64,000 nt of DNA from Perilla frutescens (GCA_026008535.1 BRKX01000012.1:26069848-26133847); one strand, 5' to 3'. Positions 12,501 to 25,412 are shown, counted from the stretch's first letter. Translations and numbers: made by a program. The notes: a model not told the origin generated them from the sequence alone.

Positions 12501-13285
12501 TAAAATAAAAAAGAACCCAGATGGCTCGATCTCCAGATATAAAGCACGACTAGTTACGAAAGGATACAATCAAGTTTCTAGAATAGACTTCTCTGGAGTG
12601 TTTAGTCCAGTGGTGAAGCCTACAATAGTACTCATTGCTATTACTATAGCCCTATCAAGAGGATTGAAAATCAGACAAATGGATGTGAATAATGTGTTTC
12701 TTCATGGTGAATTGGAGGCGGATACAGAGGTCCACTATGATTTGAGTTGAGAAGCGTACAAGGATACATATGTAAGTTAAAGAAAGCAATTTACGGGCTT
12801 AAGCAAGCTTCTAGAGCCTAGTTTAACAAACTGTGAATGATTCTCAAAGATTTTGGTTTTCAGGTGTCAAAGGAAGATTTCTCTTTATTCCATAGAAAGA
12901 CAACTGAATCCCAAGTCATCATATTGATCTATGTAGATGATATCATTATTACAGGAAGCAATGAAACTGAAATTCAGAATTTAATTCATCGTCTCCATGA
13001 GAAATTCATGTTAAAGGATCTTAGAGAATTGAATTATTTTCTAGGGATTCAAGTTATACATACAACTGAAGGTATGCTCCTAAAACAAGACATACATATT
13101 TGATATCCTAGCGAAGACATCCATGATAGGGGCAAAAGGTTCAGCTACTCCCAAGTGTCCTCAGCCCTATCTAAATTTGAAGGTAAAAGTTCAGTGAATG
13201 GCACAGTGTATAGAAGCATCATCAGTGCTCTGCCATATGCCACAATCACCAGACCAGAGATCACATTTGTGGTAAATAAGTTAAG
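9566..13285 (+). pseudogene. Ale gag-pol, first part (gag to reverse transcriptase), broken
   Basis: The first plausible ATG is at 9566 and is soon followed by in-frame stops. Gag (UBN2 type) is seen as LTDENFLIWRQQILTTA and EYLNKIKICWDTLAA. A CX2CX4HX4C zinc knuckle (CHVCQYNGHTVDKC) lies near 10410, a retropepsin active site DSGASHHVTNDF near 10633, and the pre-integrase motif LWHKRLGHPS near 11130. Integrase follows (HHRIFYPYSPQQNGLTERKH). Reverse transcriptase runs from about 12480 (GCRWVFKIKK) through YVDDIIITGS near 12935. Many stops and shifts break the frame. The Tekay element interrupts it just after VVNKLSQ; the reading resumes at 18846. Confidence 0.88.
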
Positions 13286-13290
13286 TCAAT
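13286..13290 (+). other. Target-site duplication TCAAT, left copy
   Basis: TCAAT precedes the Tekay 5' LTR and recurs at 18841-18845 after its 3' LTR. It marks a clean insertion into the Ale pol region. Confidence 0.92.
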
Positions 13291-13757
13291 TGTCGTTGTT
13301 TCAACTGGAATTGGTTAAGGATTGGAGAAAAATGATAAAAATAGAGTCTTGGAGAATTTGGGGCAGAACTGTGAAGAAGAGGAATCGAGTCAAAGGGAGC
13401 AGATTGGTCAAATTGTAGCAAAATCGGATCTTTGTGCAAGAGATGGGATTGAATTTGCTGAAATGGGACCTGTGGAAAATATGGACGACATAAGTGGCTG
13501 AAGATGGAAGAGTTGAGCCCAATTAAATTATATTATGTTTATGTTATGTTCTTCCTTATTGTAAGATGCTTTTAGGGTTTTGTAGTTATGGGGACCATAT
13601 TGAGATCATATATAAGCTCATATGGATTATGAAATGAAATAGGAAAAAAATACTCTAAAATCTCTGTCTCTCTATCTTCCTTAATCTCCCATTCGTCTGT
13701 TTCTTCCTACTTTTATTACAACACAGATTTCTATTAATTATAGTAGCAATCACTACA
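13291..13757 (+). repeat. 5' LTR of the Tekay-like element
   Basis: It starts TGTCGTTG and ends CACTACA. A TATATAAG box lies near 13608, followed by CT-rich leader sequence. The U3 part still carries the C-terminal reading frame of pol, ending in the same TGA as the 3' copy. Confidence 0.93.
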
Positions 13758-13759
13758 AT

Positions 13760-13774
13760 TGGTATCTTAGAGCA
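13760..13774 (+). other. Primer-binding site of the Tekay-like element
   Basis: TGGTATCTTAGAGCA follows the LTR end after two bases. It resembles the initiator tRNA-Met site with one variant position. Confidence 0.7.
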
Positions 13775-13786
13775 TCGATCCTGAAA

Positions 13787-16700
13787 ATGGCAGATGACAC
13801 TCGCTTGAAAGAATTGCAAGAGGCCCAACGTAGAGTAGATCATGTGCTAACAGCTGAAGCCTTGAAGAGAGAAGCTGCAGAATTGAAAATGCAAGAAAAA
13901 TTATGAATGATTACTGCAGAAATGCAAGATCAATTCAAAGGAGTGAACTCTAAGTATGACAACCTTAACCACACTCTCACAATCATACAGTCACAATTAT
14001 CTAATCTCACCAAAGGAAAAGGAACTCTAGAAGAACAGTCCATACTGGGTGCCCCACCCAGCCCAGTCATAGCTGAGAGTGGATCTCCCATTCAGTATCA
14101 GACCTACTCGGGATCCAGATCTCAACAGAACTCAACACACACTCAGGTACTCCATCCTATTCCTAAAGTGGATTTTCCCAGATTTGATGGAACCCAACCT
14201 CGTTCTTGGATTTTGAAGTGTAATCAATATTTTCAACTTGTTCCTAATGTCACTGATTCCCAGAAGCTAGTACTAGCTTCCTTACATTTTGAGGGAAAAA
14301 CGGAACAATGGTTCCAAAATTATAGCTCCAAGTATAAAGATTTAACCTGGCAACAATTTTTGGATGTGGTTTCGGCTAGATTTGAAGAGTTAAAAGAGAC
14401 TAAAATTATCATGGAGTTTAACAAGTTAAAACATCAAGGTTCTTATGATGACTATGTTGAGAAATTTGAAGAGTTGAGGGCTTGTGTGATGTTGTTCAAT
14501 CATGGGGAATATACAGAGGGTTATTTTATGGCTAGCTTCGTGAGTGGGCTAAGTGATGATTTTCAAGCTGCTATCAACATGTTCGACCCTAGTTCTCTAC
14601 ATCAAGTGATTGAGTTAGAGAGGAGCCAAATACAGACTATGGATGCTATTGCAAGAAAATTGAAGGGGTCTGAGAAGTTTACATCTAATCAGTCAGTAGG
14701 GTATAGGAGGTCTGAACCTACTGCTACTCTGTCTGCTAAACAACTTCCAAGTCCCATGAAGCCTCCTACCAAATTACTCACTACTGCAGAGATGGCTGCA
14801 AGGAGGGAGAAAGGTTTGTGTTATAACTGTGATGAACCCTATGTCTTTGGACATAGGTACAAGAACCGGATCACCTACATGATCATGAGTGAACAAGAGG
14901 AACTAGCTAGCATGCAGACTTGTCCTGCTACCTATGAAGATTGTAAACCCCATGATCCTTATCCAGATGAGTATCATATGGAAGAAGCCCAAATGAGTAT
15001 AAATGCAATTTTGGGTTCTGAAGGAGTTACCACCTTAAGGGTGGTGGGGAAAATGAGTGAGCATGGGTTAAATATTTTGATTGATACTGGTAGTACTTTA
15101 AGCTTCATACAAGAAGCCATTGCCAAGAAGCTTGGTTGCAAACTGGAGCAAGCTACCCCATTACTGGTTAGGGTAGCTAATGGGCAGAAATTGATAAGTG
15201 AATCACAGACAAAAGAGTTCAGCTGGAATGTGCAAGGATACCAGTTTGTGTATTCTCTAAGAGTCCTACAAACTGAGGGTTATGATTTAATTCTAGGAGG
15301 GGATTGACTAAAATATTGCACCCCTATAGAATTAGATTATAAAAACATGACTGTTACTGTTACTCAAAAAGGAAAGAGGGTTAAGTTGCAAGCATCAAAA
15401 TCTCAGTTGGAATGCCAACTCATATCAGAACACAGCTTGTACAAGATGCTACACAGCAGCTACAAAGATGAGAATGAAGAAGTGTTCTTGGTCAGATCCC
15501 TAACCATGGGTACTTCAGTAGGTTCTAATTTGGAAGATTTATTGGAGGAATTTACAGATGTGTTTGAAGAGCCCAAGGAGCTACCACCTAATAGAGAAAT
15601 TGAGCATCATATAACTCTCAAGCCCAACAGCACTCCTAGGCACCAACACCCCTACAGGACTTCTCATAGTCACAAAAATGAGATAGAGCGAATTGTGAAG
15701 GAACTGCTGGACTCGAGATTATCAAGTACAGCAGGAGTTCATTTGCATCTCTAGTTATACTAGTCAAGAAGAAGGATCAAACGTGGAGGATGTGTGTAGA
15801 CTTCAGGTACCTGAATTCTCTCACTGTTAAACATGAATATCCTATACCAGTAATTGATGAATTACTTGATGAACTACATGGAGCTAGATTTTTCTCCAAA
15901 ATTGACCTCAGATCAGGGTACTTCCAGATCTTGGTGAGGCCACAAGACAGATACTTGACTGCTTTTAGCACACATCATGGTTATTTTGAATTTGTGGTCA
16001 TGCCTTTTGGGTTGTGTAATGCCCCGGCTACATTTCAATCTCTCATGAATCACACATTTAAGGAGGACCTAAGAAAATTTTTGCTAGTTTTCTTTGATGA
16101 CATTTTGGTATACAGCAAAACTTGGGAAGAACACTTGCAGCACTTAAGGGAGGTCTTATCATTACTCAGGGTTAACAAACTCTATGCTAAAAGGAGTAAA
16201 TGCAGTTTTGAAAGTACAAGGGTGGAGTATCTTGGCCACATTATTACAGAAGAAGGTTGTCTTAACTGACCCTCATAAGGTGGAATGTATGATGAAGTGG
16301 CCTGTACCCAAAAACCTTAAGAAACTTAGAGGTTTTCTAGGGTTAACAGGGTATTATAGGAAATTTGTGAGAGGTTATGGGTTGATTATTAAGCCCTTAA
16401 TTGATCTCCTAAAGAAGGATAATTTTTACTAGAATCCAAATGCAGAGGCAGCTTTTCAAAAGCTTAAGGTGGCCATGTCCACTGCCCCAGTATTGGCATT
16501 ACCAGACTTTACCAAACCCTTCATTCTTGAGACTGATGCCAGTGGGTTTGGAATAGGGGCTATTTTGATGCAAGGAGGAAGGCCTCTTTCTTACATGAGT
16601 AAAACTCTCAGCACTAAGAACCAATCCCTTTCCATTTATGAGAGGGAGTTCTTGGTTGTTCTCATGGCTGTTCAAAAGTGGAGAGTTTATTTGCAGGGAC

Positions 16701-18582
16701 ATAAATTTATTATTAACACAGATCAACAGGCCCTTAGGTACCTTCTGGATCAAAAGGTCATGAATCCTATGCAACAGAGGGGCTTGACCAAGTTATTAGG
16801 ACTTAACTATGAAATTCATTACAAGAAAGGAGGTGACAATAAAGTGGCAGATGCCCTATCTAGGAGGGAGAGTCCAGAAGTTGACTGTGTAGCCATCACC
16901 AATGCAGTCCCTAGTTGGATACAAAAGGTACTTTCCAGCTACCAAAATGATCCCTATTTTCAAAAAATCCTAAGTGCCAAACTGATTGATGTTACTTCTT
17001 TCCCTGAATTCCAAGTTACTGATGGTTTAGTGAGATATAAAGGGAGATTGGGGGGGTGGGAAATTCACAAGAGCTTAAGGCTCAAATTCTTACTGCCCTA
17101 CATAATTCATCAGTTGGTGGCCACTCTGGCACAAGTGGTACATATCAGAGGCTAAAGGGAATTTTTTATTGGCCTAACATGAAAAGTGAGGTGGTCAAAT
17201 GGGTGCAAGAATGTGAAGTTTGTCAAAGGAATAAATCAGACCATGGTTTATATCCTGGGCTATTGCAACCTCTACCAATTCCTCAACAATCATGGACACA
17301 CATCTCCATGGATTTCATTGAGGGCCTTCCTAAATCTGGAGGGAGAAATGTTATTCTAGTTGTGGTAGACAGGTTCACCAAATTTGGGCACTTCATTCCC
17401 CTTTCTCATCCTTATACAGCTGAATTGGTGGCTAAAGCATTCCTGGATAATATCTACAAGTTGCATGGGCAACCCGTGAGCATAGTCACAGACAGAGATA
17501 CTATCTTCACCAGCTCATTTTGGAAGAAACTGTTCAGGCTTATAGGGGTGAAGTTGGACATGAGTTCAGCCTACCATCCACAATCCGATGGACAAACAGA
17601 GCGGCTGAATCAGTGTCTAGAGAATTACTTGCGGTGTATGGTAAGCTCTACCCCTAGGCAATGGCTGCGGTGGTTACCCCTAGCAGAGTATTGGTACAAT
17701 ACCAATTATCACACAAGCTTGAAGTGTACACCCTATGAGGCTCTATATGGGGTACCTCCTCCCACTCTATCTATGTCTGCCTATTGTGAGTCTAATAACA
17801 TGGATGTAACAGATTTCCTAGCGCAAAGACAACAAATGGTGCAGACCCTCAAAGACAACCTCCTTCAAGCGCAGACATGCATGAAGTAGTTTGCAGACCG
17901 CAAACGCTAAGATCGATGCTTTGAGGTGGGTGAACAAGTCTACTTAAAGTTGCAACCTTTCCGACAGACTACGGTTGCCCTCAGACGGAACCTAAAACTT
18001 TCACCAAAGTTTTATGGCCCGTTCACTATAATTAAGAAAATTGGGAAAGTAGCTTATCATTTGTATCTACCACCTAATTCCAAGATTCATCCGGTATTTC
18101 ACGTGTCTTTACTCAAAAAATGCATTGGTAAGAAAATTGTACCACTCGAGGACTTACACGGCACCAATGATGACGGGGAGTTTTCTGTCGTCCCTCTACA
18201 AGCTTTGTCCCACCGGAACTTTCTTCGAAATGGCCAGCAAATCTCTCAGACCTTGGTATTATGGCATGCGACTGCTTCTGAGCTTACATCTTGGGAAGAT
18301 GATGTTTTTCTGCACCGAAAATTTCCGGCTTTGTATTCTCAGGGACGAGAATCAGCTAATCGGGGGGGTAATGTTGTGGTTGCAATTGGAATTGGTGAAG
18401 GATTGGAGAAAGATGATAAAAATAGAGTCTTGGAGAATTTAAGGCAGAACTGTGAAGAAGAGGAATTGAGTCAAAGGGAGCAGATTGGTCAAATTATAGC
18501 AGAACCGGATCTTTGTGCAAGAGATGGGCTTGAATTTGCTGAAATAGGCCCTGTGGAAAATATGGACGATATAAGTGGCTGA
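13787..18582 (+). pseudogene. Tekay-like gag-pol, broken by stops and frameshifts
   Basis: The frame opens at ATG 13787. Gag core motifs include PRFDGTQPRSWILKC; a degenerate knuckle (CYNCDEPYVFGHRY, last cysteine lost) is near 14818. Retropepsin has LIDTGSTLSFI; reverse transcriptase has FFDDILVYS near 16092 and RNase H has ETDASGFGIG. Integrase has a zinc-binding region ending CEVCQRNK and then VVVDRFTKFGHFIP. A chromodomain-like tail follows. Defects: TGA near 13904, TGA at 15305 where tryptophan is expected (GGDW), frameshifts near 15716, 16258 and 17060, TAG at 16430 (tryptophan expected) and TAG at 17887. The terminal stretch ending MDDISG lies inside the 3' LTR. Confidence 0.92.
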
Positions 18583-18840
18583 AGATGGAAGAGTTGAGCC
18601 CAATTAAATTATATTATGTTTATGTTATGTTTTTCCTTATTGTAAGATGCTTTTAGGGTTTTGTAGTTGTGGGGACCATATTGAGATCATATATAAGCTC
18701 ATATGGATTATGAAATGAAATAGGAAAAAAATACTCTAAAACCTCTGTCTCTCTCTCTCTTCCTTAATCTCCCCTTCGTCTGTTTCTTCTTACTTCTATT
18801 ACAACACAGATTTCTATTAATTGTAGTAGCAATCACTACA
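18372..18840 (+). repeat. 3' LTR of the Tekay-like element
   Basis: It starts TGTTGTGG right after a CGGGGGGG-rich polypurine tract and ends CACTACA, followed by TCAAT. It overlaps the last 70 or so codons of the pol frame. Confidence 0.93.
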
Positions 18841-18845
18841 TCAAT

Positions 18846-19334
18846 TTATGCAATCTCTAACCGATATCCATTGGAAGGTAGTTAAAAGAATACTCAGGTA
18901 TCTCTCTGGAACACTTGATTATGGAATACATCTCAAAAGATCTTCCCATCTTAATATTACATGTTTTTCCAATTCGGATTGGGCCTCTGATCCCGATTAT
19001 AGAAAGTTAACCTCGGGTAGTTATGTATATGTTGGATGCAACCTTGTTTTGTGGAGATCGAAGAAACAATCAACTGTGTCCTGATTAAGTACAAAAGCAG
19101 AGTTTCGAAGCTTAGAAAATGCAGTCACATAAGTCATGTGGATAAATTTACTTCTCAGTAAAATCGGCATTCAACAGTCTCGACTATCGGTGATATGGAT
19201 TGACAACTTGAGTGCAATTTTAATGGAAAAGAACTCTGTTATAATTGCCCAAACAAGGCATGTGGAGTTGGATCTCTATTTTGTCCGTGAAAAGATACAA
19301 AACAGAGTTCTATCCATCCAACATATACCAATAA
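18846..19334 (+). pseudogene. Ale pol, second part (RNase H)
   Basis: The frame resumes immediately after the Tekay insertion with MQSLTDIHWKVVKRILRYLS, followed by FSNSDWASDPDYRK and RHVELDLYFVREKIQN, all standard copia RNase H motifs. It is cut after IQHIP by the Tork insertion, whose AATAA duplication is 19330-19334. In-frame stops are present. Confidence 0.88.
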
Positions 19335-19892
19335 TGTTGGGTATCGGAACCACCATCTCCAAGTATTCTCCTATATTTACCAAATGATTCAGCTATTGAA
19401 GAGTGGATTCGTATGGCTCTGAATCTTCTACACTTTACAGAGCCTCCATAGTTGCAGATCTACACAGATCGGGCATGAACAAGAGGAGTTCACCGTAGAA
19501 CTGGTTGCAGACACAGAGCCATCTCAAGCCTAACCCTAGCATGCACTCACTATCTCACACAACTACAGTATTTTCACCAAGGCATTGAAAATACTCTTAC
19601 ACAGAGGAGGAGATGTGAAGAAAAATGAGGAGAAGAAGAATCACACAGAAGATCGAAGGGGAAATCACTCAGCTTACCAGATCGCTCACTAATCTCTCTC
19701 TTTCTCTCAGAACTCTCTAGACTCGAAGCAAGAAATGAATGAGATAGATTGTGAACAATAACTGCCTCTAGATATTAAATAGGGCGGCTACAGATAGATT
19801 AGGGCACCACGAGTTTGGGCCGAGCTACTTCAGATCAACTGGGCCGGTTCAAGGCTATTGGGCCTCACAAGTAATGGGCCTATTTCTCAACA
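19335..19892 (-). repeat. 3' LTR of the Tork element
   Basis: On the plus strand it runs from TGTTGGGTATC to TTTCTCAACA. It is closely similar to 24857-25412. Confidence 0.92.
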
Positions 19893-19912
19893 ATCTCCAC
19901 CTTGGGCCCATT
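19893..19912 (-). other. Polypurine tract of the Tork element
   Basis: The minus strand reads GGGCCCAAGGTGGAGATTG up to the LTR start, a classic plus-strand primer of copia elements. Confidence 0.8.
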
Positions 19913-20166
19913 CAAGAAAACTGCAACAAGAGGTAACATAGTAAATATCATCACTACCATACATCCCACCTACAGAGATCACACAGCATAACTATAGGTG
20001 AGATAATTCCAAACACAAAGTTTGAATCAGATCACACAGATCTTAGGGAATAACCAGGTAATCACCAAGGGACAAATCGATAAAAACTACCAGGTTGTAG
20101 CCATTTGAGAATAAAATCAACACATAAAATCAATCTCAAAGGCTTAAAACAGATAACAGCTAAAGC

Positions 20167-23100
20167 TTAACCTGGGTTAAAATTTAAAATCTTCATGCAA
20201 ATAGCATGTTTTTCAAGAGGTAAAGATTTTGTACCCATATCAGTAGGGTTGACTTCAGAATGAATCTTTTCAAGTAAAACACTTTTACTTTCAACAACTT
20301 CCCTAATAAAATGGAACCTAACATCTATATGATTGGTTCTATCATGAAAAATAGGATTTTTACACAATTAAATGGCAGACTAACTATCTGAAAATACCAC
20401 ATCATTCTTTTTAAGAAACCAATTTCAGATAAAACTCCTTTCAACCACAAGGCTTCCTTGAAGACTTCAATAATAGCAACATACTCTGCCTCAGTAGTTA
20501 AAAGTGCAACAATATGTTGCAACTGGGATTTCTAGCTTATACAAGACCCACACAAAGTGAAAACATATGAGGTAGTAGACTTTCTATTATCTCTGTCATT
20601 AGCATAATTAGAATCCACATACCCACACAATTGAACACCCTTGACACACTTAGAAAAATTTAACCCTACATGCAAGGAGGACTTAAGGTATCTTAACAGC
20701 CACTTCAAGGCTTCCTAGTAAGTAACACCAGGGTGGGTTTGACATCTACCTACTCAAGCAACTTACAGAATAGCCAATATCAGGTCTGGTGCTTACCATA
20801 AGATACATTACAGAACCAATTGCATTGCAGTAAGGCACATTTTTCATGTCATTCATCTCAGAAATAGTCTTAAGAGATTGCTCTCTGTTTAACACAAAGT
20901 GAACAGCTAAAGGCACATTCACAACTTTAACATTGGACATAAAGAATTTACTCAAAATCTTTTCAACATATGTAGACTGATTTAACATAAGAGTACCATT
21001 CTTTCTGTCCCTTATTATATTCATGCCAAGAATTTTATTAGCATCACCCAAGTCTTTCATTTCAAAATTTTGACTTAGACAGGTTTGAACATGCTTCAAA
21101 GACTTTAAGTAAGGATTGATTAACAACATATCATCTACATAGATCGGAAAGAACATAAGAGCAGTAGAGGTTTCTTTAAAATACAAACAATGATCAAATT
21201 TGCTTCTGTTAAACTTCAAAGACTTCATACACTTGTCAAATTTTATGTTCCACTGCCTAGGGGACTGCTTTAAACCATACAAGTATTTTCTAAGTAAGCA
21301 CGCATGATCAGGTTTATCACAGTCAACAAAACTCTCAGGCTAATGTATGTAGATAGGAACATCAAGATCACCATGTAAGAAAGCAGTAGTCACATCCATT
21401 TATTTTAATTCTCATTTAAATTGAGCAACTAAAGCCAACATAATTCTAACAGTAGTGAACTTGACCACAGCAGCAAACACTTCAGTATAATCTACCCCCT
21501 CCTTTTGAGTAAAAACTTTAGCAACTAATCTAGCCTTAAATCTGACATTGTTAAACTCACTTTTGATTTTAAATAACCATTTGCAATCAACAACAGAGCC
21601 ATGAGTAGGTTTAGGAACCAAATCCTATGTTTTATTAACATGTAATGATTTCATCTCAGTTTGCATAGCAATTAACCACTTATTAGCATCTTTAGACTTT
21701 AGAGCTTCTTTAAAAGTTTTATGTTTATTGCTATCTAGAGACTCAAACATATTAATAGCCAAATCAAGCAAATTGCACTCAACATCAGCATATCTCACAG
21801 GCCTATTAATGGTTTTTCTCACCCTATCTCTAGCCAATAGATAACCATTCAGGTTTGCAGACTCACTGTTGTGATTATCATGTTCATCAGATTCAATTTT
21901 AGTGTCAGATTCATGCTCAGTTTCATGTTCAAATTCATGCTCAGAGTATCATTCTGCACAAAATCATGTTGAACAGGTTCAAAAACACTTAAAGGCTCCA
22001 CCTCAAAATGAACAGTGGGGACAAGATCATTCACAGTGGTAGTAGGCTGAGATTCAGACATACAAGGGAAGCAAGTTTCATTAAACACAACATCCCTACT
22101 CACAGTAGTTTTAAATCCAAGCACATCTTTAACCCACAACCTATAACATTTTACTCCCTCAGGGTACCTTAAGAAGACACATTTCTTAGATCTTGGTTCA
22201 AGTTTATCATTTTTAACATCCATATAAGCAGCACAACCAAAAACCCTCAAATTAGACAGATTAATAGGCTTTCCAGTAAACACATTTTCAGGACACTTAC
22301 CCTTCAGGGGAACAGAAGGAGACCTATTGATCAAGTAAATGGCAGTACACACTGGCTCACCCCAGAACTTTTTAGACATACTAGAGAGAGCATACATGTT
22401 TCTCACCCTATCTAAAATAGTCATATTCACCCTTTCAGTAACCCCATTTTGTTAGGGGTTATAAGGAACAATTTTGTGTCTTTTAATTCTAGATTTAACA
22501 TATAAATCATCAACTTGAGCATTACAGAATTCCAAACCATTATCAGTTCTAAGGGTCTTTATTTTCTTGCCAGTTAGGTTTTCAATCTGAATTTTCTAGG
22601 CTTTGAACTTATCAACTACTTCAGATTTATTCTTCATTAAGAACACCCAAACTTTCCTAGAGTAATCATCAATTATAGACAAAAAAAAAACCATGTTTCC
22701 ACCATGTGTGGGAACAGTGGCAGGACCCCAAACATCAGAATGCAAGTACTCAAGGATTTCAGTACATTTAGTTGAGTTAGGAGATGCATTAACAGAAAAC
22801 TGAACTTTATATTGTTTACCTAAAATGCAAGCATCACAGAAGAGTATGCTAGTAATCACATCAGACCTAAACACACCATCTTTATTCAAGATTTCCAGAC
22901 CTCTATTACTCATATGACCAAGCCTATTATGCCATAACACAGTTTTGTCATTCTGTGAAGCATTCACAGAGCATGTAGCAGGCACAGGGGACAGAGTTTT
23001 GCAAACATACAAATTGTTTTTCTTTTCAGCTTTGAAAATTACTAAGGAACCTTTCAAAATTTTCATTTGACCATTTTCCCACCTCCTCTCTAGCCCACTT

Positions 23101-24236
23101 TTTTCTAACGCGGCACATGATAACAAGTTATAACATAAATCAGGCACATATCTCACATTTCTTAGAGTAATAGCAGATCCATTTTCAAATTTTTGGCAAA
23201 CATCTCCTATCCCAACAACTTTGTATTTCTTTTCATTAGCCATAGACATAAAACCATTTTCAAATTGTTAAAAAGAAGAAAATAAATTCTTAAATGGGGT
23301 AATATGGTAAGTACAGCCAAAATCAAGAAGCCATTTAGATTCACTCACAGAATCAGACACAGAGTTGGCAGAGCTAATAGACATAGAATCAAAATCAGCA
23401 ACCATGTAACAATCACTAAGTTTGTCACCTGTGGCTACATTAGCCATATCATAATCATTACTATTCTTATTCTTGATATTTCTCTTTGGCTTAGGATATT
23501 CTTTTGTATAATGACCAGGCTCATAGCAGTTATAACATTTTCTGGAGCCTTTTCTAGATTTTGACCTACTTTTACCCTTCTTTTTCTTACCACCATTTTC
23601 AGAATTACCAGAGGACCTATTCTTGGTCCTCCCCCTTACATTCATTGCCTTTTCTTGAGAATTACTATCTCTATTTTCCAGTAAATCTAATTATTTAGAT
23701 TTTAAGGCACTTACAATCACATCTACAGAGGCACTGTCTATGCCATACTTAATGGCAGATTTCACATTAGAGTAAGAGTCGGGAACATCATTCATCAAGG
23801 CAATGCTAGTATAGTTATCAATTGTAGTGTCACCAGCCCTTTTAATATCTTTGACAAGCTTAGTAAAACCATTAATATTTTCATCAATGTCTTTAGACAG
23901 ATCCAGTTTATATTTAAAAAGCTTTTCCAATAGATACACACGGCTAGTAAAAGAGGTTTCAGTATATAATTCCTCAAGTTTATCCCACATATCTTTAGCA
24001 TGCTCAATATCACCAACTTTTCTAATCACAGAGTCAGACAAGCTTAACACAATACTAGAGCATGCAATTTCATCCATTTCAGCCCATTTTTCAGCAGCTT
24101 CAGTAGTAGCATAAGACTAATCAATAGCTTTAGTAACCTTTTGGTGAACTAACACACATTTCATCTTTTGTTTCCAAATGCTAAAGTCATTATTACCATT
24201 AAAAGGACTAATGCCAAATGAATTGGTAGCCATCAT
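20167..24236 (-). pseudogene. Tork gag-pol, broken mostly by point stop codons
   Basis: Gag starts at ATG 24236 or 24233 (FNGNNDFSIWKQKM). A zinc knuckle CYNCYEPGHYTKEY, with its last cysteine changed, is near 23510. The protease reads LLDFGCTYHITP where DSG would be usual, so the catalytic serine is altered. The pre-integrase motif LWHNRLGHMS and the integrase block IIDDYSRKVWVFLM follow. Reverse transcriptase shows CKWLFKIKSEF, MYGLKQSPRQW and YVDDMLL. RNase H shows ALLTTEAEYVAI, and the frame ends near 20167. Most defects are TAG or TAA in place of tryptophan or glutamine, as in FKA*KIQIENL and NKT*DLVP, so the reading frame is largely kept. Confidence 0.92.
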
Positions 24237-24843
24237 TCCACCAAAGTACCAAAACAACCACAAAGGCGAGAACAGACACAGAAATAGACCAGAGGGAAGA
24301 CACACGGCTAAAATACACACAGAAATGCACACACAAAGACTACGACACGCTAGATCCTTCACAGTATTACCCAGTTTACAACACTCACTTAGCGGAGGGT
24401 ACAGGGATTTACTCAACACCAGATCTTGTGTATCAGGAATTTATCAAATTTTGTAAGTTCACGAGAACTTCAACACAAGGATCTATCAGATTCTTAACAA
24501 AACAAGCAGCACAAGAAAAAATTCAAGATCTCAACAAGATTCGTAGAATCGGAACAGATATAAGCAGCGGAAATAATAATCACCAGGAATCCCAAAAGAA
24601 AACCCTAACTGCGACCTTAAAGCAAATCTAGGACACAAACAAGCAGGAATCAAGTAAATCACTTAGACAAATACCAGAACCAAGCATATTGCCCCTCACG
24701 ACTCTAAAAAATTTAAAGCAGAGAGGATCAAGCCGCTTTACCCGGGCAGAGCGGATCAAGCCGCTTTACCTGACCTACCTTATGCGTCTTCAAACGCGAA
24801 GTCGAGCTGTCATCGGCGGAGATTGAGGAGATGATGGTCAATG

Positions 24844-24856
24844 GCTCTGATACCAA
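24844..24856 (-). other. Primer-binding site of the Tork element
   Basis: The minus strand reads TTGGTATCAGAGCC directly after the LTR end, an initiator tRNA-Met type site. Confidence 0.88.
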
Positions 24857-25412
24857 TGTTGGGTATCGGAACCACCATCTCCAAGCGTTCTTCTGTATTT
24901 ACTGAACGATTCAACCATTGAAGAATGGATTTGTATGGCTCAGAATCTTCTACACTTTACAGAGTCTCCACAGTTACAGATCTACACAAATCGGGTACGA
25001 ACAAGAGGGGTTCACTGTAGAACTGGCCGCAGACACAGAGCCATATCAGGCCTAACCCTAGCATGCACACACTATCTCACACAATACAGTATTTCCACCA
25101 AGGCGGTGAAAATACTCTCACACATAAGAGGAGATGTGAAGGAGAATGAGGAGAAGAAGAATCACACAGAAGATCAAATGAGAAAGCACTCAACTTACCA
25201 GATCGCTCATTAATCTCTCTCTTTCTCTCAGAACTCTCTAGACTCGAAGCAAGAAACGAATGAGATAGATTGTGAACAATAACTACCTCTAGATATTAAA
25301 TAGGGCGGCCACAGATAGATTAGGGCACCACGGGTTTGGACTGAGCTGCTTTAGATCAACTGGGCCGGTTCAAGGCTATTGGGCCTCACAAGTAATGGGC
25401 CATTTCTCAAAA
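24857..25412 (-). repeat. 5' LTR of the Tork element
   Basis: It mirrors 19335-19892 with scattered substitutions. Its outer end has CA changed to AA before the AATAA duplication. Confidence 0.9.

Larger units (their letters stand above)
13291..18840 (+). mobile_element. Tekay-like chromovirus (Ty3/gypsy), nested in the Ale element
   Basis: A 5.55-kb element with LTRs of 467 and 469 bp, an exact TCAAT duplication, a primer-binding site and a G-rich tract just before the 3' LTR. The order gag, protease, reverse transcriptase, RNase H, integrase is the gypsy order. A chromodomain-like C-terminus (LVLWHATASELTSWED) suggests the Tekay/Del clade. The LTRs differ at scattered sites, so the insertion is not recent. 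Stops and frameshifts make it non-autonomous. Confidence 0.93.
19335..25412 (-). mobile_element. Tork-type Ty1/copia retrotransposon, nested in the Ale element
   Basis: A 6.08-kb element in opposite orientation to its host. LTRs of 558 and 556 bp start TGTTGGGTATCGG on the plus strand. The duplication AATAA lies at 19330-19334 and 25413-25417. The primer-binding site is next to the right LTR and the polypurine tract next to the left, so transcription runs right to left. The right LTR has lost its terminal CA (now AA). Joining the flanks restores the Ale motif IADIFTKPL. Confidence 0.92.
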
